NCBI RefSeq assembly: GCF_040049215.1
Contig: NZ_JBDZDN010000003.1
Coordinates: forward strand, 558,001-622,000
DNA length: 64,000 nucleotides
Reading direction: 5' to 3'
Source: Mesorhizobium_K sp040049215
GTDB taxonomy: Bacteria; Pseudomonadota; Alphaproteobacteria; Rhizobiales; Rhizobiaceae
Shown here one piece after another: positions 47,162-57,503 of this stretch (position 1 is its first letter; each line of letters begins with the position of its first letter). Under the pieces are notes generated by a model. It searched no databases. It was not told where the DNA came from and was given only the letters and a program-made list of their open reading frames with translations. Both the position numbers and the translations under genes were made by a program.

Positions 47162-48103
47162 TCATCGCATTTCCTCGGGCGCCGACACAAGGGCCAACGC
47201 GTCAGCGAACGCTGCCCTCGAGAGCTCCGGCGTTGAGGTCGGGCTCTCGACAGCCAGCAGCGCCGCGGCCACGCCCTGGCGCAAAGCCTGGCTGAGCGGC
47301 AATCCCTCGAGCAGCGCCACGGTCATGGCGCCGGCCAGCGCGTCGCCCGCGCCGGTGACGTCGACGATCTTTCGCGGCGCCGGCGGCGCGATGGCAAGGA
47401 CGTGGAATGCGTCGAACGCGATTGCCGTCCGGCTGCCTTGCGTGACGACGCCGCGCGCGAGCCCGCGCGCCTTCAGCCCGTCGATGATCGCCTCGACTGG
47501 ATCGTCGCTACCCATGCCGGCCAGCGCTGCTGCCTCGCGGCGGTTCATGTAGAGGCAGGCCAGCGCAGGCAGGATGTCGGTGAGCCGCACCGCCTTGGCC
47601 GGCGAGATCGCGATCGCGAAGATCGGCTTTCCCTCGCCAAGGGCCGCCAGCCGCTGCAGCCCGGCGGCCGGAATGTTGGCGTCGCAGAGCACCGCGTCGG
47701 CGGCAGCCATCTCCGCACGCAGCTTCGCGCGCCTGAGCTGTTTCGGGAACGCGATCTCGTAGAGCGCCATGTCCGCCAGCGCCGCCACCACGTCGCCCTC
47801 GCTGTCGAGCAGCGCCGTGTAGCTGGGCGTCGCGCGGTCGAGGAACACGGCGGAGAGATCCGAAATGCCGGCTTGCGCGATTGCCCGCGCCACCGCATCG
47901 CCCACCGCGTCCCCGCCGCGCATCGAGACGATGGAGCCGCGCGCACCCAGTTGGACCGCGGTCCGCAGCGCGTTGAACGCGCCGCCGCCGACATCTTCGC
48001 GCATGGCGCCGGGGATCGACGCGCCCGGCACGAAGGTGCCAGTCATCCGGCCGCGCCTATCGACATGTGCGCCGCCCACGGCGAGGATGTTGTGAGATGT
48101 CAT
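47162..48103 (-). CDS. psuK: PfkB-family carbohydrate kinase, probable pseudouridine kinase
   Basis: 313-residue ribokinase-fold kinase. N-terminal AVGGAHVDRRGRM and the glycine-rich VGGGAFNALRTAVQLGA bind substrate. The C-terminal VDVTGAGDALAGAM holds the catalytic Asp and anion hole. Its place directly before psuG indicates pseudouridine as substrate, which supplies the psuG substrate. ATG is at 48101-48103. Confidence 0.9.
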   Translation of the reverse strand: MTSHNILAVGGAHVDRRGRMTGTFVPGASIPGAMREDVGGGAFNALRTAVQLGARGSIVSMRGGDAVGDAVARAIAQAGISDLSAVFLDRATPSYTALLDSEGDVVAALADMALYEIAFPKQLRRAKLRAEMAAADAVLCDANIPAAGLQRLAALGEGKPIFAIAISPAKAVRLTDILPALACLYMNRREAAALAGMGSDDPVEAIIDGLKARGLARGVVTQGSRTAIAFDAFHVLAIAPPAPRKIVDVTGAGDALAGAMTVALLEGLPLSQALRQGVAAALLAVESPTSTPELSRAAFADALALVSAPEEMR

Positions 48104-48252
48104 TTGTGGCCCGCGGCGCTTGCGCAATCCGCCCGGAGATTAGGTCGGCCGACTGCCACGGGCAACCGGAAGCGCCGAATCAGCGGCGGCCGGGATGCCG
48201 CCCGTCCGAGATTCCCGCCGGCGGCGTCAGGCGCGGATAGGCCGCAATAAAA

Positions 48253-48267
48253 GAACGAAACTTGAAC
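48253..48267 (+). promoter_or_regulatory. SOS box (LexA site) of recA
   Basis: GAAC-N7-GAAC (48253-48256 and 48264-48267), the direct-repeat LexA operator of alphaproteobacteria, lies 122 nt before the recA ATG. Downstream, GGTACATAG occurs twice (48291 and 48330), with no known role. Confidence 0.85.
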
Positions 48268-48389
48268 GAATCGCATTATGCTAACTCAATCAGGTACATA
48301 GAGCCCCTTGCCAAATGAGAACAAAACGGGTACATAGCGTTGAAAGCAGCGAACGTTCCGGCCTTCATTGAGGATCAAGGGGTGATATC

Positions 48390-49484
<1,095 letters not shown>

Positions 49485-49515
49485 CCGGCCGGCAGACGAT
49501 TGTGTTGCGTAACGG

Positions 49516-49546
49516 ATCGCCGGCTTCTGCCGGCGATTCTGTTTTT
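49516..49546 (+). terminator. Rho-independent terminator of recA
   Basis: The 9-bp stem ATCGCCGGC / GCCGGCGAT (49516-49524 with 49529-49537) with loop TTCT is followed by TCTGTTTTTG. Confidence 0.88.
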
Positions 49547-50229
49547 GGGGTGGCCGGGTTGATTGCTGAACGTTGCCCGTCCGCAAGATCGAGAGGCCGT
49601 CATTGTCCCCTCAATTCCCGGGACGTGGATGGAATTTTTTGGAACACCGAGACCGGGATGTACCCCCCACGCGGGGGAGAAAGCGATTTCAACAGCTAAG
49701 TGCTGGAAGTGGAATTTTCGAAAGAGCTTTCTTCACCCCCCTCCGGCCTCCCGCATAATTCCTCCATCGCTCTCGCGGGAACCTGGTGCGCACCGGGTAT
49801 CAGGGAGGGCGGCGGCGCCGGATCGGTCGCGCTAACGGTGGCGCGGCTGGGTGATGAGCCCTGAGGTCCGGGCCCTGACCGAGGTCGCGCGGTGAAAGAA
49901 TTCGCTGCGTCCCCTCCAGGTGGGGCAAGCACGCCGGCGGGGCGCGGGAGACCGCGCCACGTAACTATAATTGAGAGGCTCGGCCCCGTGCCCCGCTTCC
50001 CGGACTCCCGAGCCCGTCGAAGGGCTCCAGCAATGGCCAGATGCGAAAGCAGGCGTGGCGATGATGAGACGCGCCGCGCCCCACGGAGGCCAGCGGAGGC
50101 AGCGAGCGCTCAACCGTGAGCGAAAGGAACGCGACCCATGCGAGTTTCTGGACAGCTATGGGAGCGACCGCTAAAAGGCCGAGACCCAAATTTCCGGCCT
50201 TTGCGGCCGGCGCATCAAAAGGCATTTCC
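49547..50229. other. Long recA-alaS gap, no gene recognised
   Basis: No frame here has a credible protein and no known RNA family was recognised. It holds a small palindrome GAGCCC-GTCGAA-GGGCTC (50010-50027), a CCCCC/GGGGG hairpin near 49664-49678, a TATAAT (49966-49971) without a matching -35, and a hairpin CCGGCC / GGCCGG (about 50190-50208) just before alaS. The alaS promoter should be here. The length is unusual for this gene-dense window. Confidence 0.45.
50010..50027. repeat. Small palindromic repeat
   Basis: GAGCCC-GTCGAA-GGGCTC, a 6-bp inverted repeat of a kind scattered in many alphaproteobacterial genomes. Confidence 0.45.
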
Positions 50230-52902
50230 ATGAGTGGCGTGAACGAGATCAGGTCGACCTTCCTCGACTATTTCAGGAAGAACGGGCACGAGGTGGTGGC
50301 CTCCAGTCCGCTCGTGCCGCGCAACGACCCGACCCTGATGTTCACCAATGCCGGCATGGTGCAGTTCAAGAACGTCTTCACCGGCATGGAGAGCCGCCCC
50401 TATGTGCGCGCCACCACCGCGCAGAAGAGCGTGCGCGCCGGCGGCAAGCACAACGATCTCGACAATGTCGGCTATACCGCCCGCCATCTCACCTTCTTCG
50501 AGATGCTCGGCAATTTCTCCTTCGGCGATTATTTCAAGGAGCAGGCCATTGAGTTCGCCTGGAACCTGATCACCAGGGAATTCGGCCTGCCCAAGGACAA
50601 GCTGCTCGTCACGGTGTACCACACCGACGACGACGCTGCCGCGCTGTGGAAGCGGATCGCCGGCTTCTCCGACGATCGCATCATCCGCATCCCGACCTCC
50701 GACAATTTCTGGGCGATGGGCGATACCGGTCCCTGCGGCCCGTGCTCGGAGATATTCATCGACCGCGGCGAGCACATCTGGGGCGGGCCGCCCGGAAGCC
50801 CGGAGGAGGATGGCGACCGCTTCCTCGAGTTCTGGAACCTCGTCTTCATGCAGTTCGAGCAGGTGACGAAGGAGGAGCGCATCGACCTCCCGCGCCCCTC
50901 GATCGATACCGGCATGGGTCTCGAGCGAATGGCCTCCATCCTGCAGGGCGTGGAGAGCGTTTTCGAAACGGACCTCTTCCGCCACCTCATCGATGCGACG
51001 GCTTCGGCCCTTGGCCGCGGTCCCGGCGCGGACGATGTCGCGTCCTTCCGCGTCATCGCCGATCATCTGCGCTCGTCCTGTTTCCTGGTCGCCGACGGCG
51101 TGCTGCCGTCCAATGAAGGCCGAGGCTATGTGCTACGCCGGATCATGCGCCGCGCCATGCGCCACGCCCAGCTGCTGGGTGCGAGCGAGCCGCTGATGTG
51201 GAAGCTGGTGCCGTCGCTGCTGCGCGAGATGGGACAGGCCTATCCGGAGCTGGTGCGCGGCGAGGCGCTGATATCAGAGACGCTGAAGCTCGAGGAGACG
51301 CGCTTCGGCAAGACGCTGGCGCGCGGCCTCGTTCTTCTGGCCGACGCGACGGAGACGCTCGGCGCCGGCGACATGCTGGACGGCGAGACGGCGTTCAAGC
51401 TCTACGACACCTATGGCTTCCCGCTCGACCTGACCCAGGATGCGCTGCGCCAGCGCGACATCTCGGTCAACCTTGCCGGCTTCACCGACGCCATGGAGCG
51501 GCAGAAGGCCGAGGCGCGCGCCCATTGGGCGGGTTCGGGCGAGGCTGCCACCGAGACCGTGTGGTTCTCGCTGCGCGAGAAGGTCGGAGCGACGGAGTTC
51601 CTCGGCTACGAGACTGAGGCCGCGGAGGGCGTCGTGCTTGCGCTGGTGAAGGACGGCGCCGTCGTCGATGCGGCAGGCGAGGGCGAACAGGTCGCGGTGG
51701 TCGTCAACCAGACGCCGTTTTATGGCGAGTCCGGCGGCCAGATGGGAGACACCGGCGCAATTTCCGGCGAGGGTTTTGCGATCGACGTGACCGACACGCA
51801 GAAGAAGGCCGATGGTCTGTTCGTTCACCTCGGCCGCGTGGCGAAGGGAACCGTGAAGACCGGCGCGGCTGTCGAGCTGAAGGTCGATCATGCGCGCCGC
51901 ACACGGCTGCGTTCCAATCACTCGGCCACGCACCTCATCCACGAGGCGCTGCGCGAGGTGCTCGGCACCCATGTCGCGCAGAAGGGGTCGCTGGTGGCGC
52001 CCGAGAGGCTTCGCTTCGACATCTCGCACAACAAGCCGATTGCGGCCGGCGAGCTCGAGGAGGTCGAGCGTATGGCGAACGAGATCGTCGTGCAGAACAG
52101 CCCGGTCACGACCCGCCTGATGTCGGTCGACGACGCCATTGCGGAGGGCGCCATGGCGCTCTTCGGCGAGAAATATGGCGACGAGGTGCGCGTCGTGTCG
52201 ATGGGCACCGGGTTACATGGCGACAAGGCGAACCGGCCCTATTCGGTCGAGCTTTGCGGCGGCACGCATGTCAGGTCGACCGGCGATATCGGCCTGGTAC
52301 GCATCGTCTCGGACAGTGCGGTCGCCGCCGGCGTGCGGCGCATCGAGGCGCTGACCGGCGAGGCGGCTAGAAAACATCTCGATGAGCAGGATCGGCGGCT
52401 GAAGGCGGCGGCGGCGATGCTCAAGGTCGCGCCTGCAGACGTGCCGGCGCGCGTGGAGGCGCTGCTCGACGAGCGCAAGAAGCTGGAGCGCGAACTTTCG
52501 GACGCGCGCAAGAAGCTGGCGCTGGGCGGCGGTGCCGCGGCCAGCGCCAACGGGGCATCGGAAAGCGAGACCGTCGCAGGCGTAGGCTTCCTCGGCAAAT
52601 CGGTCACCGGTGTCGCGCCCAAGGATCTGAAGTCGCTTGCCGACGCCGGCAAGACTTCGCTCGGCTCCGGCGTCGTGGTCTTCGTCGGCGCCGGAGAAGA
52701 CGGCAAGGCGAGTGTCGTCGTCGGCGTGACCGACGATCTCGTCAAGCGCTTCAGCGCCGTCGATTTGGTGCGTGCCGCCTCCGCCGCGCTTGGCGGGCAG
52801 GGCGGTGGTGGCCGTCCTGATATGGCGCAGGCCGGTGGTCCGGATGCAACCAAGGCAGCCGACGCGATCGCGGCGGTCAGGGCGGCGCTGGAAGCGGCCT
52901 GA
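50230..52902 (+). CDS. alaS: Alanyl-tRNA synthetase
   Basis: 890-residue class II synthetase. The catalytic core starts MSGVNEIRSTFLDYFRKNGH and has the class II motifs (FTNAGMVQFKNVF, RHLTFFEMLGNFSFGDYFK, GMGLERMAS). The editing domain zinc site is formed by HSATH and by CGGTH, and a C-terminal C-Ala domain with a coiled coil (DERKKLERELSDARKKLA) and a Gly-rich end closes the chain. ATG 50230 gives the family N-terminus. It is close to the recA gene, as in many bacteria. Confidence 0.97.
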   Translation: MSGVNEIRSTFLDYFRKNGHEVVASSPLVPRNDPTLMFTNAGMVQFKNVFTGMESRPYVRATTAQKSVRAGGKHNDLDNVGYTARHLTFFEMLGNFSFGDYFKEQAIEFAWNLITREFGLPKDKLLVTVYHTDDDAAALWKRIAGFSDDRIIRIPTSDNFWAMGDTGPCGPCSEIFIDRGEHIWGGPPGSPEEDGDRFLEFWNLVFMQFEQVTKEERIDLPRPSIDTGMGLERMASILQGVESVFETDLFRHLIDATASALGRGPGADDVASFRVIADHLRSSCFLVADGVLPSNEGRGYVLRRIMRRAMRHAQLLGASEPLMWKLVPSLLREMGQAYPELVRGEALISETLKLEETRFGKTLARGLVLLADATETLGAGDMLDGETAFKLYDTYGFPLDLTQDALRQRDISVNLAGFTDAMERQKAEARAHWAGSGEAATETVWFSLREKVGATEFLGYETEAAEGVVLALVKDGAVVDAAGEGEQVAVVVNQTPFYGESGGQMGDTGAISGEGFAIDVTDTQKKADGLFVHLGRVAKGTVKTGAAVELKVDHARRTRLRSNHSATHLIHEALREVLGTHVAQKGSLVAPERLRFDISHNKPIAAGELEEVERMANEIVVQNSPVTTRLMSVDDAIAEGAMALFGEKYGDEVRVVSMGTGLHGDKANRPYSVELCGGTHVRSTGDIGLVRIVSDSAVAAGVRRIEALTGEAARKHLDEQDRRLKAAAAMLKVAPADVPARVEALLDERKKLERELSDARKKLALGGGAAASANGASESETVAGVGFLGKSVTGVAPKDLKSLADAGKTSLGSGVVVFVGAGEDGKASVVVGVTDDLVKRFSAVDLVRAASAALGGQGGGGRPDMAQAGGPDATKAADAIAAVRAALEAA

Positions 52903-52984
52903 CTTAAGTCCAGGCCCGCGGCAGTATTGGGGTTTTGCGGCAAGGGCCAAATTCCGCTTTGTGGCCTTTGCGGACTTTGGGCGA

Positions 52985-53572
52985 CTAAGGTCGCCCTCTG
53001 GCGTTGTACCGAATCCCGTCGATCAACAATGACACCATTCGTCGGGACTCCTTCGTGATGCCGCCCTTCCCGTCTGGCGAGCAGAGATGCGCGATTGCCA
53101 TCAGGAGATCCGCCGCTTCGACGTCCGATCGGACTATTCCCGCGGTTGCAGCTGCTTGCAGAAGACCAGATGCAGCAGGCGCCAAATGTCCCATCAAATA
53201 CGCAGGCAGCGGCTCGAAAGCCGGATCGCCTGAGTGCAAGGCTGCGGATAAACCACGCTTCGCAGCTACGAACTGGATAAATCGGTCGAGCCAGCGCTCC
53301 AGCGCCTCGCCAGGCTCATACTCTTCGGCGAGGGTAGAGGCAGCAGCAGCGCAGGCGTCCACCTCTTTGCGGAATACGGCGACGATCAGGTCGGACCGTT
53401 GGGGGAAGTGTCGGTAAAGCGTGCCCACTCCCACCCCCGCCTTCTCGGCGATGTCCCGCACGGGAGCATCGACACCGGAAGTCGCGAATACCTCCATGGC
53501 GGCATCGAGCAGCGCATGCAGATTGCGCCGCGCATCGGCACGCGCGGGTTTCCCGTCTTTCGGTTCAGCCAA
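52985..53572 (-). CDS. TetR-family transcriptional regulator
   Basis: 195-residue repressor. The N-terminal helix-turn-helix is VDAPVRDIAEKAGVGVGTLY followed by RHFPQRSDL, the TetR hallmark. The C-terminal ligand domain is of the common alphaproteobacterial type. The start is TTG (53570-53572) behind AAGGA. It is divergent from the aldo/keto reductase gene, and two palindromes in the gap are its likely operators. Confidence 0.92.
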   Translation of the reverse strand: MAEPKDGKPARADARRNLHALLDAAMEVFATSGVDAPVRDIAEKAGVGVGTLYRHFPQRSDLIVAVFRKEVDACAAAASTLAEEYEPGEALERWLDRFIQFVAAKRGLSAALHSGDPAFEPLPAYLMGHLAPAASGLLQAAATAGIVRSDVEAADLLMAIAHLCSPDGKGGITKESRRMVSLLIDGIRYNARGRP

Positions 53573-53589
53573 AGATATCCTTCAACCTC

Positions 53590-53618
53590 TTGCTAACCGG
53601 AACAATGTTCCGTATTAA
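53590..53618 (+). promoter_or_regulatory. Promoter of the aldo/keto reductase gene
   Basis: TTGCTA (53590-53595) and TATTAA (53613-53618) are exactly 17 nt apart, and a 15-bp palindrome lies within the spacer. Binding of the TetR protein there would block RNA polymerase. Confidence 0.62.
53598..53612. promoter_or_regulatory. TetR operator 1
   Basis: Perfect palindrome CGGAACA-A-TGTTCCG in the promoter spacer. Confidence 0.7.
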
Positions 53619-53619
53619 A

Positions 53620-53634
53620 TGGAATGCCGTTCCG
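53620..53634. promoter_or_regulatory. TetR operator 2
   Basis: TGGAATGCCGTTCCG keeps the GGAA / TTCC arms of operator 1 and lies just after the -10, 22 bp centre to centre. Confidence 0.5.
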
Positions 53635-53680
53635 TTTAGCACGAACGGGCGCCGTTGACCACTGCGGAAAGGACAATGCC

Positions 53681-54712
53681 ATGCAATACCGTACGCTCGG
53701 ACGAACCGGCATTAAGGTGAGCCCCTACTGCCTGGGCGCCATGATGTTCGGGGGAATGGGCAACCCCGACCACGAGGATGCCATTCGCATCATCCACAGG
53801 GCGCTCGATGCCGGCATCAACTTCATCGACACCGCAGACCGCTATAGTGCCGGTGAGTCCGAGGAGATCGTGGGCAAGGCGCTGAAGGGTCGTCGCGACA
53901 GCATTGTGCTGGCCACGAAGTTTCATGGGCCTATGGGCGACGACCCGAACATGCAAGGCAATTCGCGGCGGTGGATCATTCGCGCGGTCGAGGGTTCGCT
54001 GCGCCGCCTCGGCACCGACTATATTGACCTCTATCAGGTTCACCGGCCATCGCCGGACACCGACATCGAGGAGACGCTCTCGGCGCTGACCGACCTGATG
54101 CGCGCCGGCAAGATCAGAGCGATCGGCTCCTCGACCTTCCCGGTTTCGGAGATCGTAGAGGCGCAGTGGGTGGCGGAGCGCCGCGGGCTCGCCCGCTTCC
54201 GCACCGAGCAGCCGCCTTACTCCATCCTCGACCGCGGCATCGAGCGCGACATGCTGCCGACCTGCCTGCGCTATGGCATGGGGGTGATGGTGTGGAGTCC
54301 GTTGTCCAAGGGCATGCTCACGGGCAAGTACCGCAAGGGCCAGCCGATGCCCGACTCGCTACGGGCGAAATTCATGCCCCGGCAGATGTCGGATGAGCGC
54401 AGCCTCGAGGTCGTCGAACAGCTGCTCCCGCTGGCAGGGGAAGCCGGCCTGTCGCTAACCCACATGGCGATGGCCTTCGTCATGGCGCATCCCGGCGTGA
54501 CCTCGGCCATCCTCGGGCCGCGCACGATGCAGCATCTCGACGATCTCCTGGCCGGAGCCGAGGTGCGGCTCGGCGAGGATTTGTTGGACCGGATCGACCG
54601 GATCGTGCCGCCCGGGGTCGACGTCGGCCTCAACGAGGCCAACTACATCCCGCCGGCACTGGTCACAGCCGAGCTTCGGCGCCGCCCCGTAAGCGAACGC
54701 GCGGCAGCCTGA
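53681..54712 (+). CDS. Aldo/keto reductase
   Basis: 343-residue NADPH-dependent (beta/alpha)8 reductase. The start MQYRTLGRTGIKVSPYCLGAM, the catalytic Asp and Tyr in FIDTADRYSAGESE, Lys in LATKFHG and His in YQVHRPSP form the AKR tetrad. It probably detoxifies an electrophilic aldehyde or ketone that also acts as ligand of the divergent TetR regulator. ATG 53681 follows GGAAAGGA. Confidence 0.94.
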   Translation: MQYRTLGRTGIKVSPYCLGAMMFGGMGNPDHEDAIRIIHRALDAGINFIDTADRYSAGESEEIVGKALKGRRDSIVLATKFHGPMGDDPNMQGNSRRWIIRAVEGSLRRLGTDYIDLYQVHRPSPDTDIEETLSALTDLMRAGKIRAIGSSTFPVSEIVEAQWVAERRGLARFRTEQPPYSILDRGIERDMLPTCLRYGMGVMVWSPLSKGMLTGKYRKGQPMPDSLRAKFMPRQMSDERSLEVVEQLLPLAGEAGLSLTHMAMAFVMAHPGVTSAILGPRTMQHLDDLLAGAEVRLGEDLLDRIDRIVPPGVDVGLNEANYIPPALVTAELRRRPVSERAAA

Positions 54713-54773
54713 CAAGAGTACTGAAGGACCGGGTTCCTTCGACGTCCGGTCCCGACGCGAAGCGGAGCCTTCA

Positions 54774-54807
54774 ACAAAAAGCCCCGGATCGCTCCGGGGC
54801 TTTTTTG
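54774..54807. terminator. Bidirectional Rho-independent terminator
   Basis: 13-bp stem AAAAAGCCCCGGA / TCCGGGGCTTTTT (54776-54788 with 54793-54805), loop TCGC, T and A tracts on both sides. It serves the convergent aldo/keto reductase and icd genes. Confidence 0.93.
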
Positions 54808-54827
54808 CTTAACGTGATACCGCAAAA

Positions 54828-56042
54828 TCAGGCGGCCATCGCCTTCCTCAGATTCTCGTCGATCTTGTCCAGGAAGCCGGTGGTGGAAAGCCACGGCTGG
54901 TCGGGGCCGATCAGTAGCGACAGGTCCTTGGTCATGAAGCCGGACTCGACGGTCTGGATGCAGACCTTTTCGAGCGTGTCGGCGAATTTCTTCAACTGGG
55001 CGTTGTCGTCGAGCTTGGCGCGATGCGCGAGACCCCGCGTCCAGGCGAAGATCGACGCGATCGAATTGGTCGAGGTTTCCTCGCCCTTCTGGTGCTGCCG
55101 GTAGTGGCGGGTCACCGTGCCGTGCGCGGCTTCGGCCTCGACGGTCTTGCCGTCGGGCGTCATCAGCACCGAGGTCATCAGGCCGAGCGAACCGAATCCC
55201 TGGGCAACCGTGTCGGACTGCACGTCGCCGTCATAATTCTTGCAGGCCCAGACATAGCCGCCCGACCATTTCAGGCTCGACGCGACCATGTCGTCGATCA
55301 GGCGGTGCTCGTACCAGATCTTCTTGGCCTTGAACTCGGCGGCGAACTCGCTGTCAAAAACCTCCTGGAAGATGTCCTTGAAGCGGCCGTCATAGACCTT
55401 GAGGATGGTGTTCTTGGTCGACAGATAGACCGGATAGCCGCGCAGCAGGCCGTAGTTGAGCGAGGCGCGCGCGAATTCGCGGATCGAATCGTCGAGGTTG
55501 TACATGCCCATGGCGACGCCGGCTGCCGGCGCGTCGAACACCTCGTGCTCGATCACCTTGCCGTCCTCGCCGACAAATTTCATCGACAGCTTGCCCTTGC
55601 CGGGGAAGCGGAAATCGGTCGCCTTGTACTGGTCGCCGAATGCGTGGCGGCCGACGATGATCGGCTGCGTCCAGCCGGGCACCAGCCGCGGCACGTTCTT
55701 CATTATGATCGGCTCGCGGAAGATGGTGCCGCCGAGGATGTTGCGGATCGTGCCGTTAGGCGACTTCCACATCTTCTTCAGCTTGAACTCCTCGACGCGC
55801 GCCTCGTCGGGGGTGATCGTCGCGCACTTCACGCCGACGCCGTATTTCTTGATCGCGTTCGCAGCGTCGATCGTGACCTGGTCGTCCGTGGCGTCGCGGT
55901 GCTCCATGCCCAGGTCGTAATATTTGAGGTCGATGTCGAGATATGGGTGGATCAGCTTGTTCTTGATGAACTGCCAGATGATGCGGGTCATCTCATCGCC
56001 GTCGAGCTCGACGACCGGATTGTCCACCTTGATCTTCGCCAT
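54828..56042 (-). CDS. icd: NADP-dependent isocitrate dehydrogenase
   Basis: 404-residue TCA-cycle enzyme that makes 2-oxoglutarate and NADPH. The sequence (MAKIKVDNPVVELDGDEMTR, NGTIRNILGGTIFREPII, YDGDVQSDTVAQGFGSLGLM, EAEAAHGTVTRHYR) is the eukaryotic-type homodimeric form used by Rhizobiales, not the E. coli type. ATG is at 56040-56042. A bidirectional terminator follows. Confidence 0.97.
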   Translation of the reverse strand: MAKIKVDNPVVELDGDEMTRIIWQFIKNKLIHPYLDIDLKYYDLGMEHRDATDDQVTIDAANAIKKYGVGVKCATITPDEARVEEFKLKKMWKSPNGTIRNILGGTIFREPIIMKNVPRLVPGWTQPIIVGRHAFGDQYKATDFRFPGKGKLSMKFVGEDGKVIEHEVFDAPAAGVAMGMYNLDDSIREFARASLNYGLLRGYPVYLSTKNTILKVYDGRFKDIFQEVFDSEFAAEFKAKKIWYEHRLIDDMVASSLKWSGGYVWACKNYDGDVQSDTVAQGFGSLGLMTSVLMTPDGKTVEAEAAHGTVTRHYRQHQKGEETSTNSIASIFAWTRGLAHRAKLDDNAQLKKFADTLEKVCIQTVESGFMTKDLSLLIGPDQPWLSTTGFLDKIDENLRKAMAA

Positions 56043-56267
56043 TGCCTACCTCGCTTGGGGAAACGGGCGAACGCCCGTCTGACTGGTTCGGGAAATGCGG
56101 CCCCTATAGCACTCGACGCAGGGAAGGCAAAGCCGGGTCGGACCAATGCAAAATGGCGATCTGTGGCCGCCGTTACCGGCTCGATCAGGTCAAAGCCTTG
56201 CCGGCGCCTCAGGCGCCGATCTTGCCGCCGCCCCGTTTCGTTATCATCGCGGGACGCACCGCCACCG

Positions 56268-57503
56268 TCACCCCCGAAGCACGTCGACCACCGATCGGTT
56301 GTGGACAAGCGCCGCCGGCGCCAGGGCGACGAGGCCCCCAAGCAGGACCAGAACTCCGGCAAGGATGAGTTCGGAACGTCCGATGGAGGCAGAGATCGCG
56401 ATGCCGGACTGTTGCGAGATCGCGGCTGAAAGAACCTGGGCAACGGCGTAACCGAGACCGAGGCCGAGGATCGCGCCGGCGGCCACCATGGCGGTAATCC
56501 CGGTCCAGACGACCAGGAAAATATACGCCCGGGGTGCTCCGAGCGCCCGAAGAACGGCGAACCGCTCGCGTTGCAGCTGGATCAACGCCATCAGGCCGGC
56601 CATGATGGCGGCAACGACCAGCAGTCGCGTCGTCAACGCCATGACGTCGAGCACGGAACGTACGTCGCCCAGCACGGCATAGAGCTGCACGAGCACCTCG
56701 GCCGGAAAGAAGGCGGTCGAGTCCTGCGTGCGATAGGCGCTTCTCAGGCCATAGGCCGCAGCCACCGTGTCGGGCTTCACGACGACCGCCGGGACGCCGG
56801 GCAGATGGGCGGGATCGAAGGGCGGTCCGATACGCTCCTCGCCGGGCGGGTGCCCCGTAGGAAGCCCATGCACATGCCAGACCTGCTCGACAGGCACGAT
56901 GATCGCGGCGTCCCAGGGCGTACCGGTCGCCGCCATGCGGCCGACGATGGTGAGATCGACATGGTGGGTTACGCCGTCATGTTCGTCATGGTCTCCGCCT
57001 TCGAGCGCGCCGAGGCCGCCTTCGCCATGGCCGTGGACCGGCTCGATGGTCTGGCCGAGGCGGAACGGCGAGGCGGCGCCGACAACCGCCTCGGTTTCGG
57101 TTTCGAACAGCCGTCCTTCGCCAAGTGCGCCGGACAGATGGGCGACGAATTCGGCGGTCGTCCCGACGACGGAAAAACCGTCGACCGAATCGCCGTAGCC
57201 GATGGGCGCGACAAGATCGGTCTTGGGTTCGGCGAGCAGGCGGGCCAGGACCTCCGGCTTCAGAAGCTCGATTGCCGACGGCTGCAGATAGACGATGTTC
57301 ATGAGAAGTTCGGTTTGGCTGCCGGGAGCGCCGACGATGAGATCGAAACGATCGGCCGCCCGCGCGCTGCCCTGGCGCAGCGCACGTTCCTGCGCGGAGA
57401 CGGCGATGCCCAGCGCAACCGCGATCGTCACAAGGCAGACGAACAGCAGCACCGTCGCACGATTTCGGCGGAACAGGGCCATGACGATCGGCAGAGGATT
57501 CAT
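56268..57503 (-). CDS. ABC transporter permease, FtsX/MacB type, with His-rich loop
   Basis: 411-residue permease with one N-terminal helix (about 17-36), a large periplasmic domain, and three C-terminal helices of the FtsX fold (about 293-400, with LGAPRAYIFLVVWTG). The periplasmic part contains a cluster of histidines: VHGHG at 156-160, HDEH at 172-175, HH at 180-181 and HVHGLPTGH near 210-218. This suggests metal binding, probably zinc. It overlaps the ATPase gene by 3-4 nt. MacB-type systems do not import but move substrates or forces across the envelope. Confidence 0.88.
   Translation of the reverse strand: MNPLPIVMALFRRNRATVLLFVCLVTIAVALGIAVSAQERALRQGSARAADRFDLIVGAPGSQTELLMNIVYLQPSAIELLKPEVLARLLAEPKTDLVAPIGYGDSVDGFSVVGTTAEFVAHLSGALGEGRLFETETEAVVGAASPFRLGQTIEPVHGHGEGGLGALEGGDHDEHDGVTHHVDLTIVGRMAATGTPWDAAIIVPVEQVWHVHGLPTGHPPGEERIGPPFDPAHLPGVPAVVVKPDTVAAAYGLRSAYRTQDSTAFFPAEVLVQLYAVLGDVRSVLDVMALTTRLLVVAAIMAGLMALIQLQRERFAVLRALGAPRAYIFLVVWTGITAMVAAGAILGLGLGYAVAQVLSAAISQQSGIAISASIGRSELILAGVLVLLGGLVALAPAALVHNRSVVDVLRG

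Noticed and set aside
48351..48358. GAACGTTC before recA as another site of the catabolic LacI regulator
   Set aside because: Only the 8-bp core matches; the TTGG/CCAA flanks found in both catabolic operators are missing, and a short core like this occurs by chance.
49966..49971. TATAAT as the alaS promoter
   Set aside because: No -35 element is found at 16-18 nt, and the site is 260 nt from alaS; it could be chance.
49563..50119. Several 60-90-codon ORFs between recA and alaS
   Set aside because: They are Arg/Pro/Ser-rich, overlap on both strands, lack ribosome sites and show no domain.
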